Shown here piece after piece: positions 1 through 7,171 of a stretch of DNA of 12,762 nt. The notes below the pieces were generated by a model. It did no database searches. It was given only the letters and a program-made list of their open reading frames with translations, and had not been told where the DNA came from. Each line of letters begins with the position of its first letter. Position 1 is the stretch's first letter. This DNA comes from an uncultured Acetatifactor sp. GTDB lineage: Bacteria; Bacillota; Clostridia; Lachnospirales; Lachnospiraceae. Both the position numbers and the translations under genes were made by a program. The stretch is taken from positions 1 through 12,762 of the forward strand of contig CAJUGT010000111.1 of the NCBI GenBank assembly GCA_910586435.1, written 5' to 3'.

Positions 1-145
1 CCAAAGCACCATGTCCGCTGCCATTGGCATCAACCACTTCTTCTTTCGTTATTCGCCCCTCCGAAACATCATACACCTTAAATTGTTCTGTATGGCCAAA
101 ATGTTGAAATACCTGTCCCTTTTCATAAGTTACCGCAATTTTCAT
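1..145 (-). CDS. NifX/NifB-type iron-molybdenum cluster-binding domain protein (5' part only)
   Basis: Only the first 48 codons lie in the window; the gene runs off the left edge. The start is the ATG at 145-143, preceded by a good ribosome binding site (AAAGGAGAG, 6 nt upstream). The N-terminus begins MKIAVTYEKGQVFQHFGHTE and continues into a stretch ending NGSGHGAL. This matches the start of small proteins of the dinitrogenase iron-molybdenum cofactor biosynthesis family (NifX/NafY/NifB C-terminal-like), with the typical His in QHFGHT. In organisms that do not fix nitrogen, such proteins are generally stand-alone proteins of uncertain role, presumed to bind Fe-S or metal clusters. It lies 67 nt downstream of carB on the same strand with no visible terminator or promoter between them, so cotranscription with carAB is possible. 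Family membership is fairly sure; the function is not. Confidence 0.75.
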   Translation of the reverse strand, partial: MKIAVTYEKGQVFQHFGHTEQFKVYDVSEGRITKEEVVDANGSGHGAL

Positions 146-212
146 CTTTACTCTCCTTTCCCAGTTCCCTCAAACAGGAACACGTTCCGCTTTCCAGTTC
201 AAATCTGGCATT

Positions 213-3200
213 TTAAAGCGATGCGATGTCAATGAACTCTGGCTTTGTATTGCCCAGGTTTTCCAGACTCATCACCAGAGCCCTTGCCGTATCCATGGCT
301 GTGACGCAATACACGCCTGTCTCGATGGCAGTACGCCGAATAAGGAATCCATCCCTGGATTTGTCCCGTCCCTGAGTGGGAGTGTCAATCACAAGGTCTA
401 TCTTATGGCCCAGAATCAAATCCATAACTGTGGGCGATTCCTGAGAAATCTTATTCACCTTCCTGGCTTTGACACCGGCATCTTTCAGCGCCGCCGCAGT
501 ACTCCTGGTAGCATAAATCGTATACCCAAGCTTCTCAAATCGCCTGCCTATTTCGATTGCCTCCCCTTTATCCGCATCCTTCACAGTGATTATCATATTC
601 CTGTATTTTGGCAGATTCACGCCGGCTCCCAGGAACGCCTTATAAAGCGCCTCGTGGAAAGTACGGGCAATTCCCAGACATTCTCCCGTAGACTTCATCT
701 CAGGCCCCAGGCTGATTTCCGCCCCTCGTATTTTTTCACAAGAAAAAACGGGCATTTTAATGGCATAGTACTCTGCTTCCGGCTGTAATCCCGGTTTATA
801 CCCCAGCTCCCGGATGGTTTTGCCTATGATGACTTCCGTTGCCAAATCTACAATGGGAATCCCTGTCACTTTACTGATATAAGGTACGGTACGGGAAGAA
901 CGCGGATTGACCTCAATGACATATACATCCTCCCCAATGGCAATGAATTGGATATTAATCAGACCTTTTACATGCAGCGCCTTTGCCAGCCTTCTGGTAT
1001 AATCCGCAATTTTCTCCTTAATCAGTCTCCCTATGGTGGGGGCCGGATAGACGGAAATGCTGTCTCCGGAATGTACGCCTGTGCGCTCAATATGTTCCAT
1101 AATACCGGGAATCAAAATATCTGTCCCGTCACATACCGCATCCACCTCAATCTCTTTGCCCTGCAAATACTTATCCACCAAAATCGGATGATCCTGGGCA
1201 ATCCGATTGATAATCGCCATGAATTCCTCAATCTCCTCATCAGAAATGGCAATCTGCATTCCCTGTCCGCCTAAAACATAAGAGGGTCTTACCAACACAG
1301 GATACCCAAGACGGTTTGCCACCTCCTTAGCCTCCTGTGCCGTATATACAGTTCCTCCTGCCGCGCGCGGAATCTGGGTTTCTTCTAATATTTTATCAAA
1401 AAGCTCCCTGTCTTCTGCTGCGTCCACATCCTCAGGCTGGGTGCCAAGGATGGGAACACCCATTTTCATCAGGCTTTCGGTCAGCTTGATGGCCGTCTGT
1501 CCGCCGAACTGCACCACCGCCCCGTCCGGCTTCTCGATTTTGACGATGGATTCCACATCTTCCGGCGTCAATGGTTCAAAATAAAGTTTATCCGCAATAT
1601 CAAAATCAGTGCTTACCGTTTCCGGATTATTATTGACGATAATGGTTTCATACCCAGCTTTTGAAAAAGCCCAGGTGGCATGTACGGAACAATAATCAAA
1701 CTCTATTCCCTGCCCGATACGGATGGGACCGGAACCAAGCACAAGCACCTTCTTACGTCCTTTCGTCTCCAGTACTTCACACTCTCCGCCATAGACCGAA
1801 TAGTAATATGGTGTGGATGCCGCAAATTCCGCCGCACAGGTATCCACCATTTTATAGACGGCTCTAATGCCATTCTCATACCGCAGCTTCCTGATTTCCT
1901 CCTCCTGTTTTCCGGTCAGCCCGGCAATGACATTATCAGGGAATTCCATTCTCTTTGCTTCTTTCAGCAAGGGAATTGTAAGCTCTTTTGTCTTAAGAGC
2001 ATGTTCCATTTCCACAAGAATGGCAATTTTATCTATAAACCATACATCTATCCTGGTTATATCATGTATCTTTTCATAGCCGATGCCCCTTCTCACAGCC
2101 TCCGCAATCACCCAGATACGCTGATCGTCCACAATTTTCAGTCTGCTCTCCAGCTCTTCCATGGTCAATTCGCTGAAATCATAACTGAGCAGGCAATCCA
2201 CATGCTGTTCCAGAGATCGGATTGCCTTCATCAGCGCCCCTTCAAAGTTATCACAAATACTCATGACCTCGCCAGTAGCTTTCATCTGGGTCGTCAGTGT
2301 TCTCTTTGCCGTCAGAAACTTATCAAAAGGAAGCCTGGGAAGCTTTACCACACAATAATCCAGCGCAGGTTCAAAGCTTGCGTAAGTTTTTCCTGTAATT
2401 GCGTTTCTGATTTCATCCAGCGTGTATCCAAGGGCAATTTTAGCCGCTACTTTTGCGATAGGATAACCGGTTGCCTTGGAGGCCAGGGCAGAGGAACGGC
2501 TCACTCGTGGATTCACTTCAATTACACAGTATTCAAAACTGGTGGGGTGCAGAGCAAACTGTACATTACACCCTCCGGTAATTTTCAGTTCATTGATAAT
2601 CTTCAAGGCGGAGGTCCTGAGCATTTGATATTCTTTATCACTAAGCGTCTGAGAAGGAGCAACCACAATACTGTCACCCGTATGCACTCCCACGGGATCT
2701 ACATTCTCCATATTGCATACAGTGATACAGTTGCCTGCGCCATCCCGCATGACTTCATATTCTATTTCTTTCCAGCCTGCAATACAGCGCTCTACAAGCA
2801 CCTGTCCCACCCGTGACAATCGCAGGCCATTTTCCAGTATTTCCTCCAGCTCCGCCCTGTGATGCGCAATACCTCCCCCTGACCCTCCAAGAGTATATGC
2901 CGGCCGAAGTACCACCGGATACCCTATGGCTTCAGAAAACGCAATTCCATCCTCCACATTCTCCACCACTTTGGAAGCGGCACATGGCTCTTTGATGCGT
3001 TCCATCAAATCCTTAAATTCCTGACGTCCTTCCGCATTGCGTATGGTGGCCGCCGTGGTTCCCAACAGTTTCACTCCATGTTTTGCCAGAAACCCGGACT
3101 CTTCCAGCTCCATGCCAAGGTTCAGTCCCGCCTGCCCGCCCAATGTAGGCAGGATACTGTCCGGTCTCTCTTTTTCGATAATCTGTTCCAGCACATCCAC

Positions 3201-3410
3201 AGTCAGGGGTTCAATATAGACCTTATCCGCAATATCCTTATCCGTCATAATGGTAGCCGGATTGGAATTCACCAGAACCACTTCCACCCCCTCTTCTTTC
3301 AGGGAACGGCAGGCCTGGGTTCCCGCATAGTCAAATTCCGCCGCCTGTCCAATGACAATGGGCCCCGAACCTATTACCATAACACGTTTTACATTGGGAT
3401 CTTTCGGCAT
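213..3410 (-). CDS. carB: carbamoyl-phosphate synthase (glutamine-hydrolysing), large subunit
   Basis: Large synthetase subunit that makes carbamoyl phosphate from bicarbonate, ammonia delivered by CarA, and two ATP, in the cytoplasm, for pyrimidine and arginine synthesis. From the ATG at 3410 it is 1065 aa, close to the usual length (E. coli about 1073). Both duplicated halves are visible. The first begins near residue 14 (VIGSGPIVIGQAAEFDYAG, then NSNPATIMTD); the second begins near residue 553 (VLGSGPIRIGQGIEFDY, then NNNPETVSTD). Each half carries an ATP-grasp fold (RPAYTLGGSGGG in the first, RPSYVLGGQGMQ in the second). The oligomerisation domain lies between them (GIRAVYKMVDTCAAEFA). 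The last ~130 residues are the MGS-like allosteric domain (ITVKDADKGEA, then IDTPTQGRDKSRDG). An in-frame GTG lies 9 nt upstream at 3419, but the ATG at 3410 has GAGGAG at a better distance (8 nt) and gives the usual MPK start. The gap to carA is 17 nt, so the two form an operon. Confidence 0.98.
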   Translation of the reverse strand: MPKDPNVKRVMVIGSGPIVIGQAAEFDYAGTQACRSLKEEGVEVVLVNSNPATIMTDKDIADKVYIEPLTVDVLEQIIEKERPDSILPTLGGQAGLNLGMELEESGFLAKHGVKLLGTTAATIRNAEGRQEFKDLMERIKEPCAASKVVENVEDGIAFSEAIGYPVVLRPAYTLGGSGGGIAHHRAELEEILENGLRLSRVGQVLVERCIAGWKEIEYEVMRDGAGNCITVCNMENVDPVGVHTGDSIVVAPSQTLSDKEYQMLRTSALKIINELKITGGCNVQFALHPTSFEYCVIEVNPRVSRSSALASKATGYPIAKVAAKIALGYTLDEIRNAITGKTYASFEPALDYCVVKLPRLPFDKFLTAKRTLTTQMKATGEVMSICDNFEGALMKAIRSLEQHVDCLLSYDFSELTMEELESRLKIVDDQRIWVIAEAVRRGIGYEKIHDITRIDVWFIDKIAILVEMEHALKTKELTIPLLKEAKRMEFPDNVIAGLTGKQEEEIRKLRYENGIRAVYKMVDTCAAEFAASTPYYYSVYGGECEVLETKGRKKVLVLGSGPIRIGQGIEFDYCSVHATWAFSKAGYETIIVNNNPETVSTDFDIADKLYFEPLTPEDVESIVKIEKPDGAVVQFGGQTAIKLTESLMKMGVPILGTQPEDVDAAEDRELFDKILEETQIPRAAGGTVYTAQEAKEVANRLGYPVLVRPSYVLGGQGMQIAISDEEIEEFMAIINRIAQDHPILVDKYLQGKEIEVDAVCDGTDILIPGIMEHIERTGVHSGDSISVYPAPTIGRLIKEKIADYTRRLAKALHVKGLINIQFIAIGEDVYVIEVNPRSSRTVPYISKVTGIPIVDLATEVIIGKTIRELGYKPGLQPEAEYYAIKMPVFSCEKIRGAEISLGPEMKSTGECLGIARTFHEALYKAFLGAGVNLPKYRNMIITVKDADKGEAIEIGRRFEKLGYTIYATRSTAAALKDAGVKARKVNKISQESPTVMDLILGHKIDLVIDTPTQGRDKSRDGFLIRRTAIETGVYCVTAMDTARALVMSLENLGNTKPEFIDIASL

Positions 3411-3427
3411 TGTAATCACTCCTCTCC

Positions 3428-4597
3428 TCAGTCATTCACCGATGCGTATTCCCTTGTCTTCCCGCCGCCATTGCGCATCATCTCTATAAACCTGTCAAAA
3501 AGGTATCTTGAATCCTGGGGTCCGGGACAACTTTCCGGATGATACTGGACCGTAAAGATATTTTTACCTGTATAGACAAGCCCTTCATTGGTACCGTCAT
3601 TGACATTAACAAAAGCCGGCACCGCAACTTTGGAATCAAGTTTTTCCATATCCACCACATACCCATGATTTTGTGATGAAATATACACTCTTCCCGTGGC
3701 AAGATCTTTCACAGGATGGTTTCCACCCCTATGTCCATATTTCATCTTATAAGTATCAGCACCGGTGGCAAGGGCCATGAGCTGATGCCCAAGACAAATG
3801 GCAAAAATGGGAATTTCCGTGTCATACAGCTTCCGAATCTCCTGAATAATATTTTCACATTCCTTAGGGTCCCCCGGGCCGTTGCTCAGCATTATACCAT
3901 CCGGCGCAGAAGCTATTATCTCCTCGGCGGAAGTGACACAGGGATAAACCGTCACCTCACAGCCCCTCTCTGCCAGAGAACGGGCAATATTCTCTTTTGC
4001 TCCCAAATCAAGCAGCGCCACTCTCAGCCCCCTGCCATTGAGTTCTTTTACCAAGGAAGGTCTTTGTCCCTCGTTTTCTTCCAGACGCAAAACAGGTTTT
4101 ACCACATACTTCTCCTTGCAGGACACCTGTTCCACCACCTTACCGGTAGTATATGCCTTTATTTTAGTAATAACCTCTTCCAGGCAATAACCTTCCCTTG
4201 TGGTAATCATACCATTCATGGTACCTTTTTCCCTCAATATCTTGGTCAGTGCCCTTGTATCAACACCCTCGATCCCGGGAATATCATTTTCTGTGAGAAA
4301 TTGCTGAATTGTCATATCAGATCTGAAATTGCTGGAAATGCGGGAAAGCTCCCGAACAATGAAGCCATCAGGCCAGGGTTTGAAAGATTCCATATCATCC
4401 TTGCAGATGCCATAATTACCAATCAGCGGATAAGTCATACAAACTGTCTGCCCCGCATAGGAAGGATCTGTCAGCACTTCCAGGTAGCCTGCCATAGATG
4501 TGTTAAACACAATTTCACTGATAATTTCTTTCTCGGCGCCTATATGAGAACCTTCAAATACAGTACCGTCTTCCAAAATCAAAAACGCTTTCATCAT
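3428..4597 (-). CDS. carA: carbamoyl-phosphate synthase (glutamine-hydrolysing), small subunit
   Basis: Glutaminase subunit of carbamoyl-phosphate synthase; it hydrolyses glutamine and channels ammonia to CarB. The protein is 389 aa, the usual size. The N-terminal CPSase small-chain domain covers about residues 1-150 (AFLILEDGTVFEG, then FNTSMAGYLEVLTDPSYAGQ). The C-terminal class-I glutamine amidotransferase domain starts near residue 190. The catalytic triad is intact: Cys268 in IFAICLGHQLM, and His353 and Glu355 in QYHPES. The gene opens with tandem ATG codons at 4597 and 4594. GGAGG at 4607-4603 lies 5 nt from the first and 8 nt from the second, so either may be used. It is the first gene of the carA-carB operon, driven by the promoter at 4731-4703, and follows a short in-frame leader ORF whose TAA directly abuts the first ATG. 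Confidence 0.98.
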   Translation of the reverse strand: MMKAFLILEDGTVFEGSHIGAEKEIISEIVFNTSMAGYLEVLTDPSYAGQTVCMTYPLIGNYGICKDDMESFKPWPDGFIVRELSRISSNFRSDMTIQQFLTENDIPGIEGVDTRALTKILREKGTMNGMITTREGYCLEEVITKIKAYTTGKVVEQVSCKEKYVVKPVLRLEENEGQRPSLVKELNGRGLRVALLDLGAKENIARSLAERGCEVTVYPCVTSAEEIIASAPDGIMLSNGPGDPKECENIIQEIRKLYDTEIPIFAICLGHQLMALATGADTYKMKYGHRGGNHPVKDLATGRVYISSQNHGYVVDMEKLDSKVAVPAFVNVNDGTNEGLVYTGKNIFTVQYHPESCPGPQDSRYLFDRFIEMMRNGGGKTREYASVND

Positions 4598-4675
4598 TTA
4601 TTCCTCCCTTTGGCATTGCTGCAATGCATGGCAGCGCCCGGGATTCGCCGCCATAATCACGTCATAAACAGTCAT
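4598..4675 (-). CDS. candidate 25-codon leader ORF upstream of carA
   Basis: This short ORF in the carA 5' leader starts at the ATG at 4675 and reads MTVYDVIMAANPGRC, followed by ten more residues ending REE. It stops at TAA 4600-4598, which abuts the carA ATG at 4597 in the same frame. GGGGAG lies 8 nt upstream of its ATG, and the predicted transcript start near 4696 would leave this site inside the mRNA. The carA ribosome binding site is embedded in its last codons (AGG GAG GAA TAA). That arrangement would allow translational coupling to carA or protection of the site by ribosomes. The peptide has no run of one amino acid and contains two Arg codons (CGC, AGG), so there is no classical attenuation signature. 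It may be a chance ORF; no homology is claimed. Confidence 0.35.
   Translation of the reverse strand: MTVYDVIMAANPGRCHALQQCQREE
4613..4652 (-). promoter_or_regulatory. two adjacent hairpins in the carA leader
   Basis: Two inverted repeats lie in the carA leader. The upper one pairs 4652-4646 with 4636-4630 (GGCGGCG with CGCUGCC, one G-U pair, 9-nt loop). The lower one is a perfect 15-nt palindrome, GCATTGC-A-GCAATGC (4627-4613), ending 5 nt before the carA Shine-Dalgarno sequence at 4607-4603. Neither is followed by a U-run, so they are not intrinsic terminators. They could modulate carA translation, and a ribosome on the leader ORF would unfold both. No PyrR-binding motif was recognised. 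The regulatory role is inference only. Confidence 0.3.
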
Positions 4676-4702
4676 GGCAAATGCTCCCCGCACACCCGAC
4701 CT

Positions 4703-4731
4703 ATTATAGCACATAAAAAATAGACGGGCAA
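4703..4731 (-). promoter_or_regulatory. carAB promoter, extended -10 type
   Basis: On the minus strand there is a perfect -10 TATAAT (4708-4703) preceded by an extended -10 TGC. It lies 17 nt downstream of a -35-like TTGCCC (4731-4726, 4 of 6 to TTGACA). Transcription would start near 4696, giving a leader of about 100 nt before carA. The -35 hexamer and spacer lie inside the terminator hairpin of the upstream EAL-HDOD gene. Confidence 0.75.
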
Positions 4732-4752
4732 TATAAAAACCCGTCTATTTTT
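4716..4752 (-). terminator. intrinsic terminator after the EAL-HDOD gene
   Basis: A perfect 13-bp stem (AAAAATAGACGGG at 4752-4740 pairing with 4728-4716) with an 11-nt loop begins 3 nt after the TAG stop of the EAL-HDOD gene. The 3' arm ends in a run of T on the minus strand. The A-tract on the other side makes it potentially bidirectional. It insulates carAB from upstream transcription while hosting the carA -35 region. Confidence 0.85.
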
Positions 4753-4755
4753 ACC

Positions 4756-5985
4756 CTATTCTCCTGCACGCATCAATTCTTTATACCACTGAAGCGCATT
4801 CAGGTACGCATTGCTTAAGGAATCCATATTAATATTTTGCAACACCATGAGCCTGGAAACTTCGGCCCAATTTGCCATTTCATATTGAGTGATCAATTCC
4901 AATACCGGATAGAGCAAACCATCATGCCCAATCAGGGCCTCCCGGATATTGCCCGCCACTTTAACCAATTCCAGAGACTCTTCCATGGTTTTTTCCAATA
5001 TAATATCCAACACGGAAAATAATCCCATCAGGAACAATTCTTCTGATTTTCCCTGCATATTAAAGTCCACTGCCAAAGACTCCGCAAATTTTGCCCGAAG
5101 CAGGGACAATCTTGTGATTTCACTGGGTTTATCCGCATACAATTCATTTACCACAGCAGTATTAATCCATTTTCTTAACTCCATCTGCCCCAACATTGCA
5201 GCCGCATGGCGAATCGAAGTGATTCCGGAGTTCACCGTCATACGATTCACCATCTTCAATAGCAGAATCGTCAATGCCGTATCCCGGCCAATAATTTCCG
5301 CTGCGTCGGCAAGGTCAAAATTCTCATTATTCACTACATTCAACAACTCTATGTAGTTCACTTTCAGCGGCGCAACTTCATTATTGCCTTTTGCCACCGG
5401 AACACGATAGAAATTGCCCTCATACAGCTGATAGCCTCTCCCCGCCTTGAGGTGTTCAAACTCCTCCATATTGTCAATACTGCCTGCACATAACTTAATA
5501 TTGGGATATAATTTTCCAAAGTATATCTTAGCCTTGTCAATGGCAATTTTATGACTGTTAAGAAACACATAGTCCGTCAGCTTCAAAATCTCCCGATAAC
5601 TCTCCAAATCAACCACCGCAATTTTACGGACGGCCACCTTATACCCCATTTTTTTCAATTCCTGTAAACGTTTTACATACACATCAACAGGAGGTATGGT
5701 ATTATCTATCAAAAATACAATCCTCTCATGAGGAGCATGGCATTGGCTTTCCACATCAGAAAAGATGGCAATATTCGTCACCGGTACAAAAATCTCCCTG
5801 TCATCGGAGATTGTTTCAATTCCCATACTCTCAATCAATTCCAGACCTTCAACCGTAGTTGCGCCATCATATTGTGCCGTTCCCAACATTCTTGGATTCA
5901 GCAAAAAATTTTCCTTCTGAGAAAAAACCGAATATGCTCTCACAGCCATATTCTCATCAAAAAGAGGTATCAACGCCAACAGCAT
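4756..5985 (-). CDS. degenerate EAL domain plus HDOD domain signalling protein (YuxH-like)
   Basis: A 409-aa cytoplasmic protein with the two-domain layout of the EAL-HDOD (YuxH-type) family. Residues ~1-197 resemble a degenerate EAL domain: the N-terminal ALIPLFDENM aligns with the usual ARQPIFDRN, and GSIDNMEEFEHLKAGRGYQL plus EGNFYRVPV form its end. The EAL signature itself is replaced (AYSVFSQ where family members have YELLYR-like sequence), and the metal-binding acidic residues are not recognisable, so cyclic-di-GMP hydrolysis is unlikely. Residues ~202-385 form an HDOD domain (LLNVVNNENFDLADAAEIIG, then RHAAAMLGQMELRKW), an HD-like fold without the HD dyad, usually regulatory. I chose the ATG at 5985 because GGGTGA lies 5 nt upstream; a GTG at 5994 would add three residues. 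The strong terminator follows directly. The protein upstream is chemoreceptor-like, which fits a signalling pair. Confidence 0.85.
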   Translation of the reverse strand: MLLALIPLFDENMAVRAYSVFSQKENFLLNPRMLGTAQYDGATTVEGLELIESMGIETISDDREIFVPVTNIAIFSDVESQCHAPHERIVFLIDNTIPPVDVYVKRLQELKKMGYKVAVRKIAVVDLESYREILKLTDYVFLNSHKIAIDKAKIYFGKLYPNIKLCAGSIDNMEEFEHLKAGRGYQLYEGNFYRVPVAKGNNEVAPLKVNYIELLNVVNNENFDLADAAEIIGRDTALTILLLKMVNRMTVNSGITSIRHAAAMLGQMELRKWINTAVVNELYADKPSEITRLSLLRAKFAESLAVDFNMQGKSEELFLMGLFSVLDIILEKTMEESLELVKVAGNIREALIGHDGLLYPVLELITQYEMANWAEVSRLMVLQNINMDSLSNAYLNALQWYKELMRAGE

Positions 5986-6225
5986 AACTTTCACCCATAC
6001 AACGAAACATCCCGTTGCCCTTTCTTATAGTCCCTCAGCTTTTAAGCCCTTTCCTTACAGATAAATATATTTTATCATAATTTTTATGAAGATACCACCT
6101 TTGATTTCATTTTTCTCAGACGATTTTGACAGTTTACAGTATGATTTCTAATATTTTTCCGAAATTTCAATAACATTCCCCGTCCCCTCTTTGTCTGACA
6201 GCAATAAAAATCTCCGCTATAAGCA
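5986..6225 (-). promoter_or_regulatory. AT-rich leader region of the EAL-HDOD gene
   Basis: This 240-nt noncoding stretch lies between the chemoreceptor-like gene and the EAL-HDOD gene. It has an AT-rich core with a 15-nt palindrome, TCATAA-TTT-TTATGA (6075-6089), and TATGAT/TAAAAT sequences that could be -10 elements. I found no convincing -35 at the right distance. Downstream lies a purine-rich stretch with two similar GAAAGGGC-type repeats. A short ATG ORF (start at 6010, 17 codons) has a weak AAAGGG upstream and overlaps the start of the EAL-HDOD gene in another frame. No known riboswitch, including the cyclic-di-GMP classes, could be matched by eye. Confidence 0.3.
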
Positions 6226-7050
6226 TTACCTGCTCTTCACATCTTCTTCCAATTCTCCGGCAAGCACAAGAGTTTCTTCCAATATCTTCTGAATCTTAGA
6301 AATATTCTCCATATGTCCTCTTGCCAACTCATTGGCATCCCGAATAGAAGACACAATAGACGCCATGTGCTGCGTGATTGTATTCAAGGTCGCCTTAATT
6401 TCTTTTGCGGAACTTCCGCTGTCATTTGCCAGTTTTCCCATCTGGGACGCAACAACGGCAAATCCCCTTCCATGTTCCCCGCTATGTGTTGCCTCAATGG
6501 AGGCGTTCAATGCCAGAATATTGGATCTGGATGCATTTTGGCTAATCTTATTTACCACATCAACAGCCGTTTTTACATCTGTCTCCACATTCCCTGTCAT
6601 CTCATTCATCCCCGTAAGCATCTGGAACAATTTCTCAATCCCCACAATCACATTACTTACGGAACGGTTGATATCATTTACCGAATCCTGGAATTTCGTA
6701 GTGATTTTCGCCATCTGCTCCTTTACTTCCACAGAATAAGTGCAGGTGATACACCCCACCACGCTCCCGCCATCCTTCACCGGTACAATAATCCCTTCCA
6801 ATGCTTCTCCCATGACTGACTTCGGCAGATAATTATGCTTGGAAATACCGGTTTTAAGCACTTCATACAAGACTCCCGTAGAATCCTGGAATTTCTCCCC
6901 TTCCCGCAGACGAGGCACATCTCCGTCCGGTACCGCCATTCCTCTCACCACTGCATCCTTATCCATGACTGCCAGAAATACATCATGTTCAAATAGCTGT
7001 TTTACCAATGGAAGAACATCTATTATCTGCTGTAACTTTCCATTCAACAC
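6226..7050 (-). CDS. soluble chemoreceptor-like protein, divergent signalling tip
   Basis: A 274-aa cytoplasmic protein with no membrane segment and no HAMP domain. Residues ~1-110 form a small alpha/beta sensor-like domain (VLPLVKQLFEHDVFLAVMDKD, later EGIIVPVKDGGSVVGCITCTY), similar in outline to PAS/Cache-like input domains. Residues ~115-270 form a short coiled-coil signalling region whose tip is MCP-like: SRSNILALNASIEATHSGEH, then GRGFAVVASQMGKLA. Compared with E. coli Tsr, the tip keeps the Glu equivalents of E385 and E391. It has His189 at the R388 position, and the usual A-[DEG]-EVR segment reads ASQMGK. The methylation helices are very short or absent. The start is GTG at 7050 with AGGAGG 7 nt upstream. 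It may couple to CheA/CheW or act as a stand-alone sensor; no other chemotaxis gene is in the window. Confidence 0.85.
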   Translation of the reverse strand: MLNGKLQQIIDVLPLVKQLFEHDVFLAVMDKDAVVRGMAVPDGDVPRLREGEKFQDSTGVLYEVLKTGISKHNYLPKSVMGEALEGIIVPVKDGGSVVGCITCTYSVEVKEQMAKITTKFQDSVNDINRSVSNVIVGIEKLFQMLTGMNEMTGNVETDVKTAVDVVNKISQNASRSNILALNASIEATHSGEHGRGFAVVASQMGKLANDSGSSAKEIKATLNTITQHMASIVSSIRDANELARGHMENISKIQKILEETLVLAGELEEDVKSR

Positions 7051-7085
7051 ACTGAAACCTCCTATAAAAAATTCTGTTTGTTACT

Positions 7086-7113
7086 ATTGTAACAGAATAT
7101 CAAACTTTTTCAA
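7086..7113 (-). promoter_or_regulatory. promoter of the chemoreceptor-like gene, with palindrome over the -10
   Basis: TTGAAA (7113-7108) and TACAAT (7091-7086) are separated by 16 nt on the minus strand, each 5 of 6 to the sigma-A consensus. The GTG start at 7050 follows about 35 nt downstream of the -10. A 14-nt inverted repeat, GTTAC-TATT-GTAAC (7080-7093), spans the -10 and is a possible operator. Confidence 0.7.
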
Positions 7114-7171
7114 GCCCGTTTGCATACTTTCTGACAGAATCCCCTGCGCAGTCATCAGAGTGCCTCAATCA

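Noticed and set aside
1680..2816. Long plus-strand reading frame opposite carB (378 codons)
   Set aside because: It lies wholly antisense to the conserved carB coding sequence, has no ribosome binding site, and its translation resembles no protein family. It is a by-product of codon bias on the other strand.
4598..4700. PyrR-dependent attenuator or ArgR box in front of carA
   Set aside because: No PyrR-binding consensus, no terminator with a U-run in the leader, and no convincing ARG-box palindrome could be found.
3716..4723. Plus-strand reading frame opposite carA and its leader (335 codons)
   Set aside because: It is antisense to the well-conserved carA and contains the complement of the carA promoter; its product looks random and is rich in His, Arg and Cys.
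5986..6060. Cyclic-di-GMP riboswitch upstream of the EAL-HDOD gene
   Set aside because: GGGC and purine blocks suggested it, but the conserved core elements of either cyclic-di-GMP riboswitch class are absent.
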